Assembly: GCF_007678455.1 (NCBI RefSeq)
Contig: NZ_VEEP01000002.1
Coordinates: 43,535 to 107,534, forward strand
Direction of reading: 5' to 3'
Source of the DNA: Cytobacillus oceanisediminis 2691
Lineage (GTDB): Bacteria; Bacillota; Bacilli; Bacillales; Cytobacillaceae
DNA length: 64,000 nt
Shown: positions 34,331 through 42,225 of the stretch, in pieces
How positions within the stretch are numbered: the first letter of the stretch is position 1
Layout of the letters: every line of letters begins with the position of its first letter
Position numbers and translations under genes: made by a program
The notes under the pieces: model-generated
Seen by the model: the letters and a program-made list of their open reading frames with translations, nothing else
What the model was told of the DNA's origin: nothing
The model's database searches: none

Positions 34331-34500
34331 AACTGGAAAAAATCGCACAGAATTTCTAGTTCGCTATAAAAATTAGAATCTCGCTATATAATCGATAAAG
34401 TCGCTATATAATTGGAAAACTCGCTATATAATCGAAAAAGTCGCTATATAATTGGAAAACTCGCTATATAATCGAAAAAGTCGCTAAAAAAGTCGTTATA
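34331..34500 (+). repeat. 20-bp tandem array TCGCTATATAAT with hairpin leader
   Basis: The leader AACTGGAAA...TTTCTAGTT (34331-34360) is followed by TCGCTATA units starting at 34361, 34381, 34401, 34421, 34441 and 34461, then degenerate units. The period is exactly 20 bp. Spacers CGAAAAAG and TGGAAAAC alternate from 34401 onward, giving a 40-bp super-period. It lies inside the transporter operon. Confidence 0.95.
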
Positions 34501-34527
34501 AAACTTATCAGACAACCCTTTCAATGG

Positions 34528-35628
34528 TTATTTCTTATAGTGATCCTTCAATTTTTTCATCCAATCTTCTAAAAATGCATCCGATTTGCCCCATTCGTCG
34601 ATGATTTCTGCGAGGTTGGCCATGTTAACTGGATTTTTTGACTGCTGAAGCTCTTCCTGTGATATCAGTGTGGCTTCAAGGTCATAAGCTGCAGGTGTTT
34701 CTTCGCCAGCCAGCTTTTTCGCCAGCAATCTCATATTCACTTCACCAATCAGCTTCGGATCAACGGCTGCTGTGTATTTCCATGGGCTGCCTTCTCCCTG
34801 GATTTCCTGAAGGTCAGCATTGGAAACATCAATTCCGTAAATCTTGATTTCATCGCGGCCAGCTTCCTTAATGGCACGAGCTGCGCCAATCGCAAATGCA
34901 TCCCATGTCGCGAAAATCGCGTCAATTTCCCCTTTTGGATGTTTGTTTAACATCGCTGCAACTGCATTCTGCGTTTGTACACTTGTATCGGCTGCGGCAA
35001 CTCCAAATCTCTCAACCTCTTTGATTCCAGGGTTTGCCTTCAGCGTTTCCTGGTAAACTTTATTTCTTCTGACCATCGGCGGGAAGCCATCGACCCAAAG
35101 GTAAACGATATTCGCTTCACCATTTTGGTCCTTCACAAGCTGGTCGAGTGCCTGGGTTGCCAGTGCTTCGTCATCCTGGGAAGTAAGTGTGACTCCTTCA
35201 ACCTGCGCCAGATCGGGATTTGAATCGAATGTCACGACACTTTTGCCCTTATCCGTCAATTTTTTCACATCATTAACCGTTGCGGCATCATCTCCGTGGG
35301 AAATGATGAATCCATCATAGTCCTGCTGCAGCCCCTGGTTGATGGCGTCATGGAATTTTGCTGTATCTCCGTTAGCGGTGAAAACGTCCACCTTGAAGCC
35401 AAGCGCCTCCCCTTCTGCCTTCGCTCCGGCTAAAAACTGCGCAGTATGATCATCTCCGCCAATCTTGCGGATGACTTTGATTTTGACTTCCTCACCTTTT
35501 GCAAAACGCTCCGGAACTCCCTCAACAGGACCGCTTGCCGTCTTCGTTTCTCCACCGCCGCAGCCCGTCAGCAGCAATGCTGAAGCCACCGCCGTTAAAA
35601 ACACCTTTTTAAATCCAACTCTTTTCAT
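34528..35628 (-). CDS. Ribose-type ABC substrate-binding lipoprotein under SAM-riboswitch control
   Basis: About 366 residues, periplasmic-binding-protein-like (Peripla_BP_4) fold. The lipobox LLLTGCGGG has Cys near residue 23, and the body has DGFIISHGDDAATVNDVKKL, VVTFDSNPDLAQVEGV, IDAIFATWDAFAIGAARAIKEAG and KIYGIDVSNADL. It captures a sugar-like ligand outside the cell. Because an S-box riboswitch precedes it, a ligand tied to methionine or SAM recycling such as methylthioribose is the best guess. An in-frame ATG at 35634 is too close to AAGGGGG, and the one at 35628 has good spacing. Confidence 0.92.
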   Translation of the reverse strand: MKRVGFKKVFLTAVASALLLTGCGGGETKTASGPVEGVPERFAKGEEVKIKVIRKIGGDDHTAQFLAGAKAEGEALGFKVDVFTANGDTAKFHDAINQGLQQDYDGFIISHGDDAATVNDVKKLTDKGKSVVTFDSNPDLAQVEGVTLTSQDDEALATQALDQLVKDQNGEANIVYLWVDGFPPMVRRNKVYQETLKANPGIKEVERFGVAAADTSVQTQNAVAAMLNKHPKGEIDAIFATWDAFAIGAARAIKEAGRDEIKIYGIDVSNADLQEIQGEGSPWKYTAAVDPKLIGEVNMRLLAKKLAGEETPAAYDLEATLISQEELQQSKNPVNMANLAEIIDEWGKSDAFLEDWMKKLKDHYKK

Positions 35629-35668
35629 CTGCATTTCCCCCTTAATGTGTCTGCTCAGCTAACCCAAA

Positions 35669-35698
35669 TAAAAAAACCTCTCCAGAAAAGAGAGGTTT
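35669..35698 (-). terminator. Riboswitch expression-platform terminator
   Basis: Minus-strand AAACCTCTC-TTTTCTG-GAGAGGTTT stem followed by a T-run, between the S-box aptamer and the binding-protein gene. Its 5' arm overlaps sequence able to pair with the aptamer 3' side. Confidence 0.9.
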
Positions 35699-35730
35699 CG
35701 AACGCAAAATGATGAAAAGGTCAGATTCCT

Positions 35731-35835
35731 CTCTTATCTTCCAAAACATATCGTTTTGCAGGATTTAGCACCAATTCCTGATGGAACGGTTGCCGGGCGT
35801 CATAGGGCCAGTCCCTCTGCCACTCTTGATAAGAG
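35731..35835 (-). promoter_or_regulatory. SAM-I (S-box) riboswitch aptamer
   Basis: The minus strand has the S-box hallmarks in order. P1 is CTCTTATC at 35828-35835, paired with GATAAGAG at 35731-35738. Then come the AAGAGTGGCAGAGGGA box, CTGGCCCTATGACGCCCGGC, CAACC, the GGTGCTAAATCCTGC segment and the closing P1 strand. Binding of SAM should favour the downstream terminator and switch the transporter off. Confidence 0.95.
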
Positions 35836-35951
35836 AATTTCGTTATTAAATTAATCTGGCAAATTGATAAACTTTACTTTAAACTCCTGTAATCATATTG
35901 TCAATACTATTATGAAAATTAAATTTATATTCCTAGAAAAGCGTCTCAAAA

Positions 35952-35985
35952 AAAAGAAGACCCCCAAATCCGGGAATCTTCTTTT
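35952..35985 (-). terminator. Terminator of the dynamin-like GTPase gene
   Basis: AGAAGA ... TCTTCT stem with a C/G core and an A-run on the plus strand (T-run on minus), just after the stop at 35991. Confidence 0.75.
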
Positions 35986-35990
35986 CAAAA

Positions 35991-38735
35991 TCAACCTCTG
36001 CCCGCTGCGGTCATCCATTCAGACTGACGAAGTTTCACTTCATAAAGCGTCAATGGATCGCGGTACAATTCCGGGTTGACTCTCAATTTTTCCAATTCAT
36101 TTTTACCGTGTTCGATTTCGTTCTTAGCTTCTTCTACAGATTCTTCTAGAACAATGAAAGGCTGTTTGAAGAACAAGTTCACATCGCGTTCAATCGATTT
36201 CTCGAAGATCTCGAATTGCTGCAGGAATTTCTTGGCGATGGTTACGCCAATTTCATAATAATCCTCTGTCTCCAGATAGGATTTATACCTGTTATAAAGC
36301 ATCGTATTGTTTTGCGGCAGCACGCCAAGCAGCTTTCCTGCGCTTTTCAGGAAAAAGGCTTGAGGGGTCGAACGATTCATGATGTTAGCCTTCTCATAGT
36401 GTACCCCATTCGTCATTCGATCCCCGTCACGGCGCCAGTCATCGAGTACCCTGAAGTCACAGTCAAGGCTGATCCGTTCTTCTCCGTACATCGAGTTAAA
36501 TCCCTCTGCCATTTCGTCCAGATAATTCTGGCTCTGGTCAAACTCATCTTTCGAAAATTGGATCCAGTCATTCAAATCGGAATGGAACTTTGGCAATACT
36601 GTTTTTTCCAGATATTCTTCGATTCGCTTGTTCATTTCCTGGTCCATTTCCGAATGGATTTTACCAAAATCACTATCCTCCGTCACCAAGTCAGAGCAGC
36701 TGCGCAGTAATTCTGGAACCTTCTCGATGATTTCCGCACGCGTTTCATCCTTGATTTTACGGAATGACTTCTGGATAGAGCGTGACTTTTCCTCTTCAAT
36801 ATCGCCTAACTGATTGATGGCACCATTCAGCTTGCTGACCATTTCTTCATTCCAACTGATGGACTCCATATGGTTATTTTCAATTTCAACCCGCTTATCG
36901 AGCAAATACGTGATCGCTCGTCTGACAAAGAACTGCAGTTTCGCAGTGCGTTCCTGGTCAAGGTCGACTGCGTTTCTAGTTGTTTTAATAAAATTGGAGA
37001 AATCCTTCAGCTGCTGGGCATTATCGTAATTGGATGAGAAGGCGAACATTTTTGCATCCGGATAGTATTGGCTGACCTCTGCCCATGTCTGGTCGAAAAC
37101 TTCCGTCGCTTCCTGCTGTCCGTATATCACATCAATCTTATTCAACAGGAAGTGAATGTTCAGATCCGGGAAAAACTCTGATATTTTCCCGAGTATATCC
37201 CTTTCTTTTTCCGTAAAAGGATCACTCGCATTAAGAACGAACAGCAGACTATCGGCAAATCTCAAGTAATTATAGAGCGGATGCCTATCATAGTTATTTC
37301 GGTTGACCCCCGGAGTATCAATCAACGCCAGGTCATGATCGCGCAGGAATGGGAAGTCTGCCTTGAAATCAATGATGGTTTCATTCTTATGATTCTTGCG
37401 GCTGACACCTGCTGCCTCCTTGAAGTCCTCAACATCCGTGATCTGTCTTATTTCCGTATCAGTTATTTCATGGGCTGCCGGGTTTTCCTGATCCATGAAA
37501 CGGATGACCGCTGCAGTCGGAGCAGTAAGCAATTTTTCGCCCACGATCGTGTTGACGAAGGAAGACTTTCCATTGCCTGACACGCCGGCGACCAGCATAT
37601 TATGGATATTGGACTCGTGTAACTCCTCGACCATCCACTTAATCTTGTTGCCAACCTCAATCCCATGCTCTTCTGCCCATTTGATGATCGACTCGAACAA
37701 CATCATGCTATCCTTATAGCCATCATGGTACTCATTCGAGTTCAGGACTAATGTCTCTGCATCATGTATCGCCGAAGCCGTAATCGATCCTGGAAATACC
37801 TCATTCCAGGCAATGATGGATGACGCTGCGACAAGGCTGTTCACCGGGCTTGTTATTTTCAGCCAGTTGGTCAGCAATTCCGGGATCAGCGGCGATATTT
37901 CCTTGATCAGCATGTCTCCATTAATCAATTCGAAATAGCTTTCCTGATAGACCGCTGAAAGCTCTGTCCAGCCATCTCTCCTGTTTCCGTCCATCCCGCT
38001 GAATAATTGATTGAATTCCCTTAACCATGCCATGTAGGTGCTTTCGTTCCGGTAGCTTTGCCATAAGGATACAGCGAGCTGTTCAAACCGGCTTCTGTCC
38101 ACCTGGAATAACACGGATAATGCCTCGTTAAAATAGTCAGGGGCGAACTGGGCGGTGCGTCCCTGTTCAACATACTGGGTCAAGATATCAAACCATTTTG
38201 CCGAACCAGTCCGGATTCCCTCATTGACAGCAAGCTCGACCGCATTTCCCCAGTCATTTTGCTCCTCGAAAAACGAACGGGCGATTTCGGTCACACCTGG
38301 ATAATCCGGATCAAGTGCTACAGCTTTTTTGATGACAGCAACTGCTTGATCGAGCTTTCCCTGCTCTATATAAAGTGATAATAGCTGCAGGCCGCTCTCG
38401 ATTTTCAGTACATCGCTTTCTGTCTCAATCGAAAGGAACAGCTCTTCCGCCGATGTCAGAAGGCCAAGCTCCAGGAACGCATCCCCCATGTTCTTTTTTG
38501 CCCAGGGCTCCAGCTCATTCGTGATGTTTTCCCATTTAAAAATCGCCGCTTCATAGTCTTTATGGTGAAAATAGACCTCCCCCTGCGCAAAACGGATGTT
38601 TGCCAAGTCAGGCATATCATTCTTCTGCTCGGCAAGATAGAGCTCTCCAAGTACCTGGACTGGGTGTGTCCTGTTACCTGAATCCATATAGGTTTCAAAA
38701 TACGACTTATTGATTAATTGCTCTTCAAATGTCAT
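35991..38735 (-). CDS. TPR-containing dynamin-like GTPase
   Basis: About 914 residues. The N-terminal third looks like tetratricopeptide-type helical repeats (such as EVYFHHKDYEAAIFKWENI and LSLYIEQGKLDQAVAVIKKA). A dynamin/YjeQ-like GTPase domain follows, with G1 GVSGNGKSS near residue 387, G3 DTPGVNRNN and G4 NKID near 530. The C-terminal part is long and helical (EEKSRSIQKSFRKIKDETRAE ... QQFEIFEKSIERDV), as in membrane-remodelling dynamins. It differs from the double DynA of Bacillus. GGAGGAAAG supports the ATG at 38735 over 38765. Function is unknown, and membrane stress or phage defence is only a possibility. Confidence 0.85.
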   Translation of the reverse strand: MTFEEQLINKSYFETYMDSGNRTHPVQVLGELYLAEQKNDMPDLANIRFAQGEVYFHHKDYEAAIFKWENITNELEPWAKKNMGDAFLELGLLTSAEELFLSIETESDVLKIESGLQLLSLYIEQGKLDQAVAVIKKAVALDPDYPGVTEIARSFFEEQNDWGNAVELAVNEGIRTGSAKWFDILTQYVEQGRTAQFAPDYFNEALSVLFQVDRSRFEQLAVSLWQSYRNESTYMAWLREFNQLFSGMDGNRRDGWTELSAVYQESYFELINGDMLIKEISPLIPELLTNWLKITSPVNSLVAASSIIAWNEVFPGSITASAIHDAETLVLNSNEYHDGYKDSMMLFESIIKWAEEHGIEVGNKIKWMVEELHESNIHNMLVAGVSGNGKSSFVNTIVGEKLLTAPTAAVIRFMDQENPAAHEITDTEIRQITDVEDFKEAAGVSRKNHKNETIIDFKADFPFLRDHDLALIDTPGVNRNNYDRHPLYNYLRFADSLLFVLNASDPFTEKERDILGKISEFFPDLNIHFLLNKIDVIYGQQEATEVFDQTWAEVSQYYPDAKMFAFSSNYDNAQQLKDFSNFIKTTRNAVDLDQERTAKLQFFVRRAITYLLDKRVEIENNHMESISWNEEMVSKLNGAINQLGDIEEEKSRSIQKSFRKIKDETRAEIIEKVPELLRSCSDLVTEDSDFGKIHSEMDQEMNKRIEEYLEKTVLPKFHSDLNDWIQFSKDEFDQSQNYLDEMAEGFNSMYGEERISLDCDFRVLDDWRRDGDRMTNGVHYEKANIMNRSTPQAFFLKSAGKLLGVLPQNNTMLYNRYKSYLETEDYYEIGVTIAKKFLQQFEIFEKSIERDVNLFFKQPFIVLEESVEEAKNEIEHGKNELEKLRVNPELYRDPLTLYEVKLRQSEWMTAAGRG

Positions 38736-39033
38736 GACTTTCCTCCGACCTCTCGATAATATCAATCCATAAAAAGAGCCCTCAGACTCCTTCAGGCATG
38801 AAAAATTGTTTTAGATAACTATTCTTTTTCCCTTTTGCGGCTTGCACTCAAACCTTATCATTGTATTCTATCAAACTATTTTTCATTCCATATTTCAGTA
38901 AGCTTTCAGTTGTGCAACAAGACCTGAAAAATATGTAATTTTTTTAATAAAACATCCAGTAATTTGGCAGTTCCTGTCGGATTATAAGGGACTTATATAT
39001 CTTTCGTACTATAATTTATCTTTCTGGGGATTA

Positions 39034-39076
39034 AATGAAGTTTGTCACACCGCTCATAGGGCAAAATCATTATAAT
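39034..39076 (+). promoter_or_regulatory. Candidate FNR-type promoter
   Basis: AATGA-AGTTTG-TCACA (39034-39049) has one perfect and one partial FNR half site. TATAAT follows at 39071-39076. The box centre would be about 41.5 bp upstream of the expected start near 39083, the class II activator position. Confidence 0.6.
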
Positions 39077-39109
39077 GAAAGGTACAAGACGACCGAAAAG
39101 GAGATTGTT

Positions 39110-39619
39110 ATGCTGACTTTAAAAATAATGGGCACTCCCAGCGACCATATTGCATCAGAACATATAAAAAACCAAACTGTGATCATGAACAATAAAACAC
39201 TTGCCACCATCAAGGGAACAGGAAATGAAGTGGAATTCCACATCGATCCATATCTGGACCTGGATGAATTCCAATTTTTGCGGGATATCGTCATGGAGTT
39301 AAGCTACGGGAATGAAGATGCCATTGATGAAAGAGGCTGCCAGCTCGGCTACCTGGAGAATGGAGAAAAGGCCTTCTTAATTAAAAATTGGGAAGAGTGG
39401 AAAGCGTTCCTGATGAAAGCGAAGCTCCGGACGTTAGAAGGCCAAAACGTTCAGGCTTTGAACGAAGCAGGCGAGGAGCTCGGGGCCGGGATTCTGGCCG
39501 AGTACGAAGTCGAAGCGAGCCCATTCCGGATTAGGAGCTGTACCTTGATTACCTTGTTTGGTGAAAGGAAATTCGAAGGGGACAATATCCGAATTGTGCC
39601 GACTAACCAGTTCGGTTAA
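39110..39619 (+). CDS. Conserved-looking protein of unknown function
   Basis: About 169 residues, soluble, acidic, with no signal peptide or membrane segment. Segments such as EVEFHIDPYLDLDEFQFLRDIVMELSYGNE and IRSCTLITLFGERKFEGDNIRIV suggest a mixed alpha/beta fold. I do not recognise the family. AAGGAGATTGTT before the ATG at 39110 makes the upstream start at 39035 unlikely. It converges with the redox operon and has an FNR-like promoter, so a role in low-oxygen conditions is a possibility. Confidence 0.7.
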   Translation: MLTLKIMGTPSDHIASEHIKNQTVIMNNKTLATIKGTGNEVEFHIDPYLDLDEFQFLRDIVMELSYGNEDAIDERGCQLGYLENGEKAFLIKNWEEWKAFLMKAKLRTLEGQNVQALNEAGEELGAGILAEYEVEASPFRIRSCTLITLFGERKFEGDNIRIVPTNQFG

Positions 39620-39624
39620 ACAGA

Positions 39625-39655
39625 AAGAGCAGCGGTTCACCCGCTGCTCTTCTTA
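39625..39655. terminator. Bidirectional terminator
   Basis: AGAGCAGCGG-TTCAC-CCGCTGCTCT stem between two convergent genes. Confidence 0.85.
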
Positions 39656-39868
39656 GTTTTCCTTTTGCAGCTCATCGATCAGCTGCTTCGTCCGTTTTGC
39701 ATTGCCTTCGGCGAAATTCTCCAGACGTTCCTTCAGTTCAGGATCGTCATGGACGCGCTCGGCCGTGATCAGGTAGGTCCTCATCAAATCTTCTTCCATT
39801 TGGACCGTGTTTTCCAAAACATCCTCAATGCTTTCCTTTTGGCTGTCTTGATGAAAAGGATTCTTCAT
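39653..39868 (-). CDS. Small acidic helical protein, unknown
   Basis: A 71-residue soluble helical protein rich in Glu and Lys (MEEDLMRTYLITAERVHDD and LIDELQKEN). The start has an AAAGGGAGGATTGAG site, so it is likely real. It lies 54 bp after the small membrane protein gene, at the distal end of the redox operon. No family was recognised. Confidence 0.65.
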   Translation of the reverse strand: MKNPFHQDSQKESIEDVLENTVQMEEDLMRTYLITAERVHDDPELKERLENFAEGNAKRTKQLIDELQKEN

Positions 39869-39922
39869 CTCAATCCTCCCTTTTAGATTGAAAGAAACTC
39901 TCCTTTTATCTTCGCCGGCAGA

Positions 39923-40120
39923 TTACTTTTTATACTCTGCCTTCCTCCACATGAAGAAAGCAGTTGTCGCCAAAATCGTGGAAATCAAAGCGACGATCAC
40001 CGCGCCGTATACACGCTCATCTTCCTGGCCATAATATCCCTCAATCGCGTTCGAGAGGGCGACGACATTGACTGCAAGGAACAGGAAAATCGAGAAGAAT
40101 GCTGCTCTTTTTTTATCCAT
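39923..40120 (-). CDS. Small two-helix membrane protein of the redox operon
   Basis: A 65-residue protein with two membrane helices (FFSIFLFLAVNVVALSNAI and VYGAVIVALISTILATTAFF) and a basic C-terminal end. Its start overlaps the Rieske stop by 8 bp, which implies translational coupling and perhaps a small subunit or assembly role in the same complex. No family was recognised. Confidence 0.75.
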   Translation of the reverse strand: MDKKRAAFFSIFLFLAVNVVALSNAIEGYYGQEDERVYGAVIVALISTILATTAFFMWRKAEYKK

Positions 40121-40640
40121 GCCTTACTTCCCTCCCAACTGCAAACACCTTTCCATCCTTGATTTCAAGCAGGATTTTCGGAAGCTCTCGCTGCGGAGGT
40201 CCTGCCATCGGCTGGCCGCTGTCTACATTGAAATAGCCTTTGTGGCATGGGCAGAGAAGGACATTTTCCTTATGCTCGTAAAAAACAGGGCATTGCAGGT
40301 GTGTACATTTATTGTTGTAAGCGACGAATTTGTCGTCCGGCGTCCTGACAAGAATCGCCGGTTCATTCTTCGTCGGGTAGTTGAAGTTCCTGGATTCGCC
40401 GATTGCCAGGTCATTGATATCGGTGATTTCGACACGTTTGACTTCACCGTTTTCATCGCGCAGGAAGGTGAAGATTCCAAATGGAGTCGTCGCCAGTCCG
40501 ATCGCGACAGTTGCGCCAAAGGAAGCCTTCAGAAACGCCCTTCTGTTTAAGTGGACGTCGTCTTTCCTGTTCAGGTTATCGATCAGTTTGATCATATCTT
40601 TATCATCTTCATGATGGTTCTGCTTTTTATCCTCACTCAT
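40113..40640 (-). CDS. Rieske [2Fe-2S] protein with twin-arginine signal anchor
   Basis: About 175 residues. The N-terminal NRRAFLKASFGATVAIGLAT has a twin-arginine motif and a membrane helix. The two cluster boxes CTHLQC and CPCHKGYF are spaced as in cytochrome bc/b6f Rieske proteins. It would carry electrons on the outer membrane face. AGGAGG spacing favours the ATG at 40640 over 40646. It follows the Mrp-type gene by 18 bp and overlaps the small membrane protein gene. Association with a molybdoenzyme operon rather than a bc complex is unusual. Confidence 0.9.
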   Translation of the reverse strand: MSEDKKQNHHEDDKDMIKLIDNLNRKDDVHLNRRAFLKASFGATVAIGLATTPFGIFTFLRDENGEVKRVEITDINDLAIGESRNFNYPTKNEPAILVRTPDDKFVAYNNKCTHLQCPVFYEHKENVLLCPCHKGYFNVDSGQPMAGPPQRELPKILLEIKDGKVFAVGREVRHG

Positions 40641-40658
40641 GGCCATATCCTCCTGTTC

Positions 40659-41399
40659 CTAGAGCTGAAACTTCGCATCGATTTTTTCTGCCAAGTTCAA
40701 GTATTCCTTGAATAGCGCAGTGTTTTCCGCAGCAATCGCAGGCGTCTCACTGTTCTCATCCGCTTCCTGGATCGGCAGCTGCCCCAATAGTTCCGTGCCC
40801 AGCTGTGCTGCCAGCTCCTCGCCGCCGCCTTTTCCGAAGATGTAGTATTTTTGGTCGCTGTCTTCAGGCTTGAAGTAAGACATATTCTCGACTACACCGA
40901 TAACTTCATGCTTGCTCTTGATCGCCATCGATCCTGCGCGTTCCGCTACGAAAGATGCTGCTTTATGAGGCGTCGTCACAACGATTTCCTTGCTCTGTGG
41001 AATCATCAGGTGCATATCAAGCGCGACATCTCCGGTGCCAGGAGGCATATCAAGAATGAAATAATCCATTTCACCCCACAGCACATCCTCGGTAAAATGC
41101 TGAATCATTTTTCCAAGCATCGGTCCGCGCCAAACGATCGGTTCATTGTCCTTCACCAGGAAACCCATAGACATCACTTTAATTCCGTTCGATTCAACCG
41201 GGATGATCTTTCCGTTGAACGTTTTTGGCTTTGTATCTATATTCAGGATTTTCGGTACACTGAATCCATATATATCAAGGTCGATGATCGCCACTGACTT
41301 GCCAAGCTTTTGCAATGCAAGCGCAAGATTCACTGATAATGAAGACTTGCCGACTCCGCCTTTTCCGCTTGTCACCGCCAAGACATTTCCTTTTAACAT
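40659..41399 (-). CDS. Mrp/NBP35-type P-loop ATPase
   Basis: A 246-residue deviant-Walker ATPase. It has [10 protein letters not shown] near residue 11, [13 protein letters not shown], the switch segment [19 protein letters not shown] and [20 protein letters not shown]. It lacks the N-terminal MIP18/DUF59 domain of typical Bacillus Mrp (SalA). Family members act as Fe-S cluster carriers. Lying between the ferredoxin-subunit and Rieske genes, it may mature the metal clusters of this operon. The canonical CxxC near the C terminus is not evident. A repeat array lies directly upstream. Confidence 0.9.
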   Translation of the reverse strand: MLKGNVLAVTSGKGGVGKSSLSVNLALALQKLGKSVAIIDLDIYGFSVPKILNIDTKPKTFNGKIIPVESNGIKVMSMGFLVKDNEPIVWRGPMLGKMIQHFTEDVLWGEMDYFILDMPPGTGDVALDMHLMIPQSKEIVVTTPHKAASFVAERAGSMAIKSKHEVIGVVENMSYFKPEDSDQKYYIFGKGGGEELAAQLGTELLGQLPIQEADENSETPAIAAENTALFKEYLNLAEKIDAKFQL

Positions 41400-41467
41400 T
41401 TGAAAGCACCTCTTTTTTTGGATGGGTTATTATTCCCTACCTTATCTAAAATTGCTTGAAACCCTTT

Positions 41468-41590
41468 AATGGAAAAAATCGCTGATTATTTCCAGTTCGC
41501 CAATAACCATGTGGTTTTCGCCAATAAAATCAAATTCTCGCCAATAAACCTGTGAAAAGCGCCAATAAAATTGGATTATCGCCAATATCG
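41468..41590 (+). repeat. 20-21-bp array CGCCAATAAA with hairpin leader
   Basis: The leader TGGAAAAAATCGC...TTTCCAGTTCGC is followed by CGCCAATA units at 41498, 41519, 41539, 41560 and 41580 (spacings 21, 20, 21, 20). The leader is homologous to that at 34331-34360 and to the reverse complement of 9131-9176. It lies inside the redox operon. Confidence 0.93.
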
Positions 41591-41659
41591 CTAAAATCCG
41601 TTCAAAAATAGAGCCGGCCCTAATGAACTTAGCGCTCTTTTCCGGCCGGCTGCATTAAA

Positions 41660-42211
41660 TTAAGATTGTGAATCAGTATAAACACCGAAGAATTCAGGCA
41701 CGTAATCCCATTTATTGCCCTCTTGAGGCTTTTTGCCTTCTACAAGATTCATCTGGGTGCGTTTTCTGCGCAGCTGCTGCATTTCATCGAAGTCGATGAA
41801 GCGGATCGCTTCACTTGGACAAACAGACGCACACATTGGCGCGATATCGTATCGGGTTCTGTCATAGCACATATCGCATTTGTACATTTTGTTCTTCTCG
41901 AAGTCGAATTTCGGAATACCGAATGGGCAGCCGAATGTACAATTGCGGCAGCCGATACACTTCTCTTCCATCGCGGAAAGCACGACGCCTTCATCCGTGA
42001 TCTGGATCGCATTTGCCGGGCAGACGCGAGCACATGCAGGGTCTTTACATTGCATGCACAGCATCGGGAAGGTCTGGCGTGATTCGGTAAAATCAACATA
42101 TTCTACATAGTTCCGTTCTTTTGCATCATGGTCTCCGCACTCACGGCAGGCTGCCTGGCAGGCACGGCATCCGATACAGCGTTCAAATTCAAGGTACATT
42201 ATTTTATTCAT
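41660..42211 (-). CDS. Four-cluster [4Fe-4S] ferredoxin-type electron-transfer subunit
   Basis: A 183-residue protein of the DmsB/NarH-like small-subunit family. Four cysteine groups are visible: CIGCRACQAAC, CMQCKDPACARVCP, CIGCRNCTFGCP and CDMCYDRTRYDIAPMCASVCP. It should bind four [4Fe-4S] clusters linking the membrane quinol site to the molybdenum subunit. It starts 14 bp after the catalytic gene, and AGGAGG precedes the ATG. Confidence 0.93.
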   Translation of the reverse strand: MNKIMYLEFERCIGCRACQAACRECGDHDAKERNYVEYVDFTESRQTFPMLCMQCKDPACARVCPANAIQITDEGVVLSAMEEKCIGCRNCTFGCPFGIPKFDFEKNKMYKCDMCYDRTRYDIAPMCASVCPSEAIRFIDFDEMQQLRRKRTQMNLVEGKKPQEGNKWDYVPEFFGVYTDSQS

Positions 42212-42225
42212 AATGGCCGTTCCTC

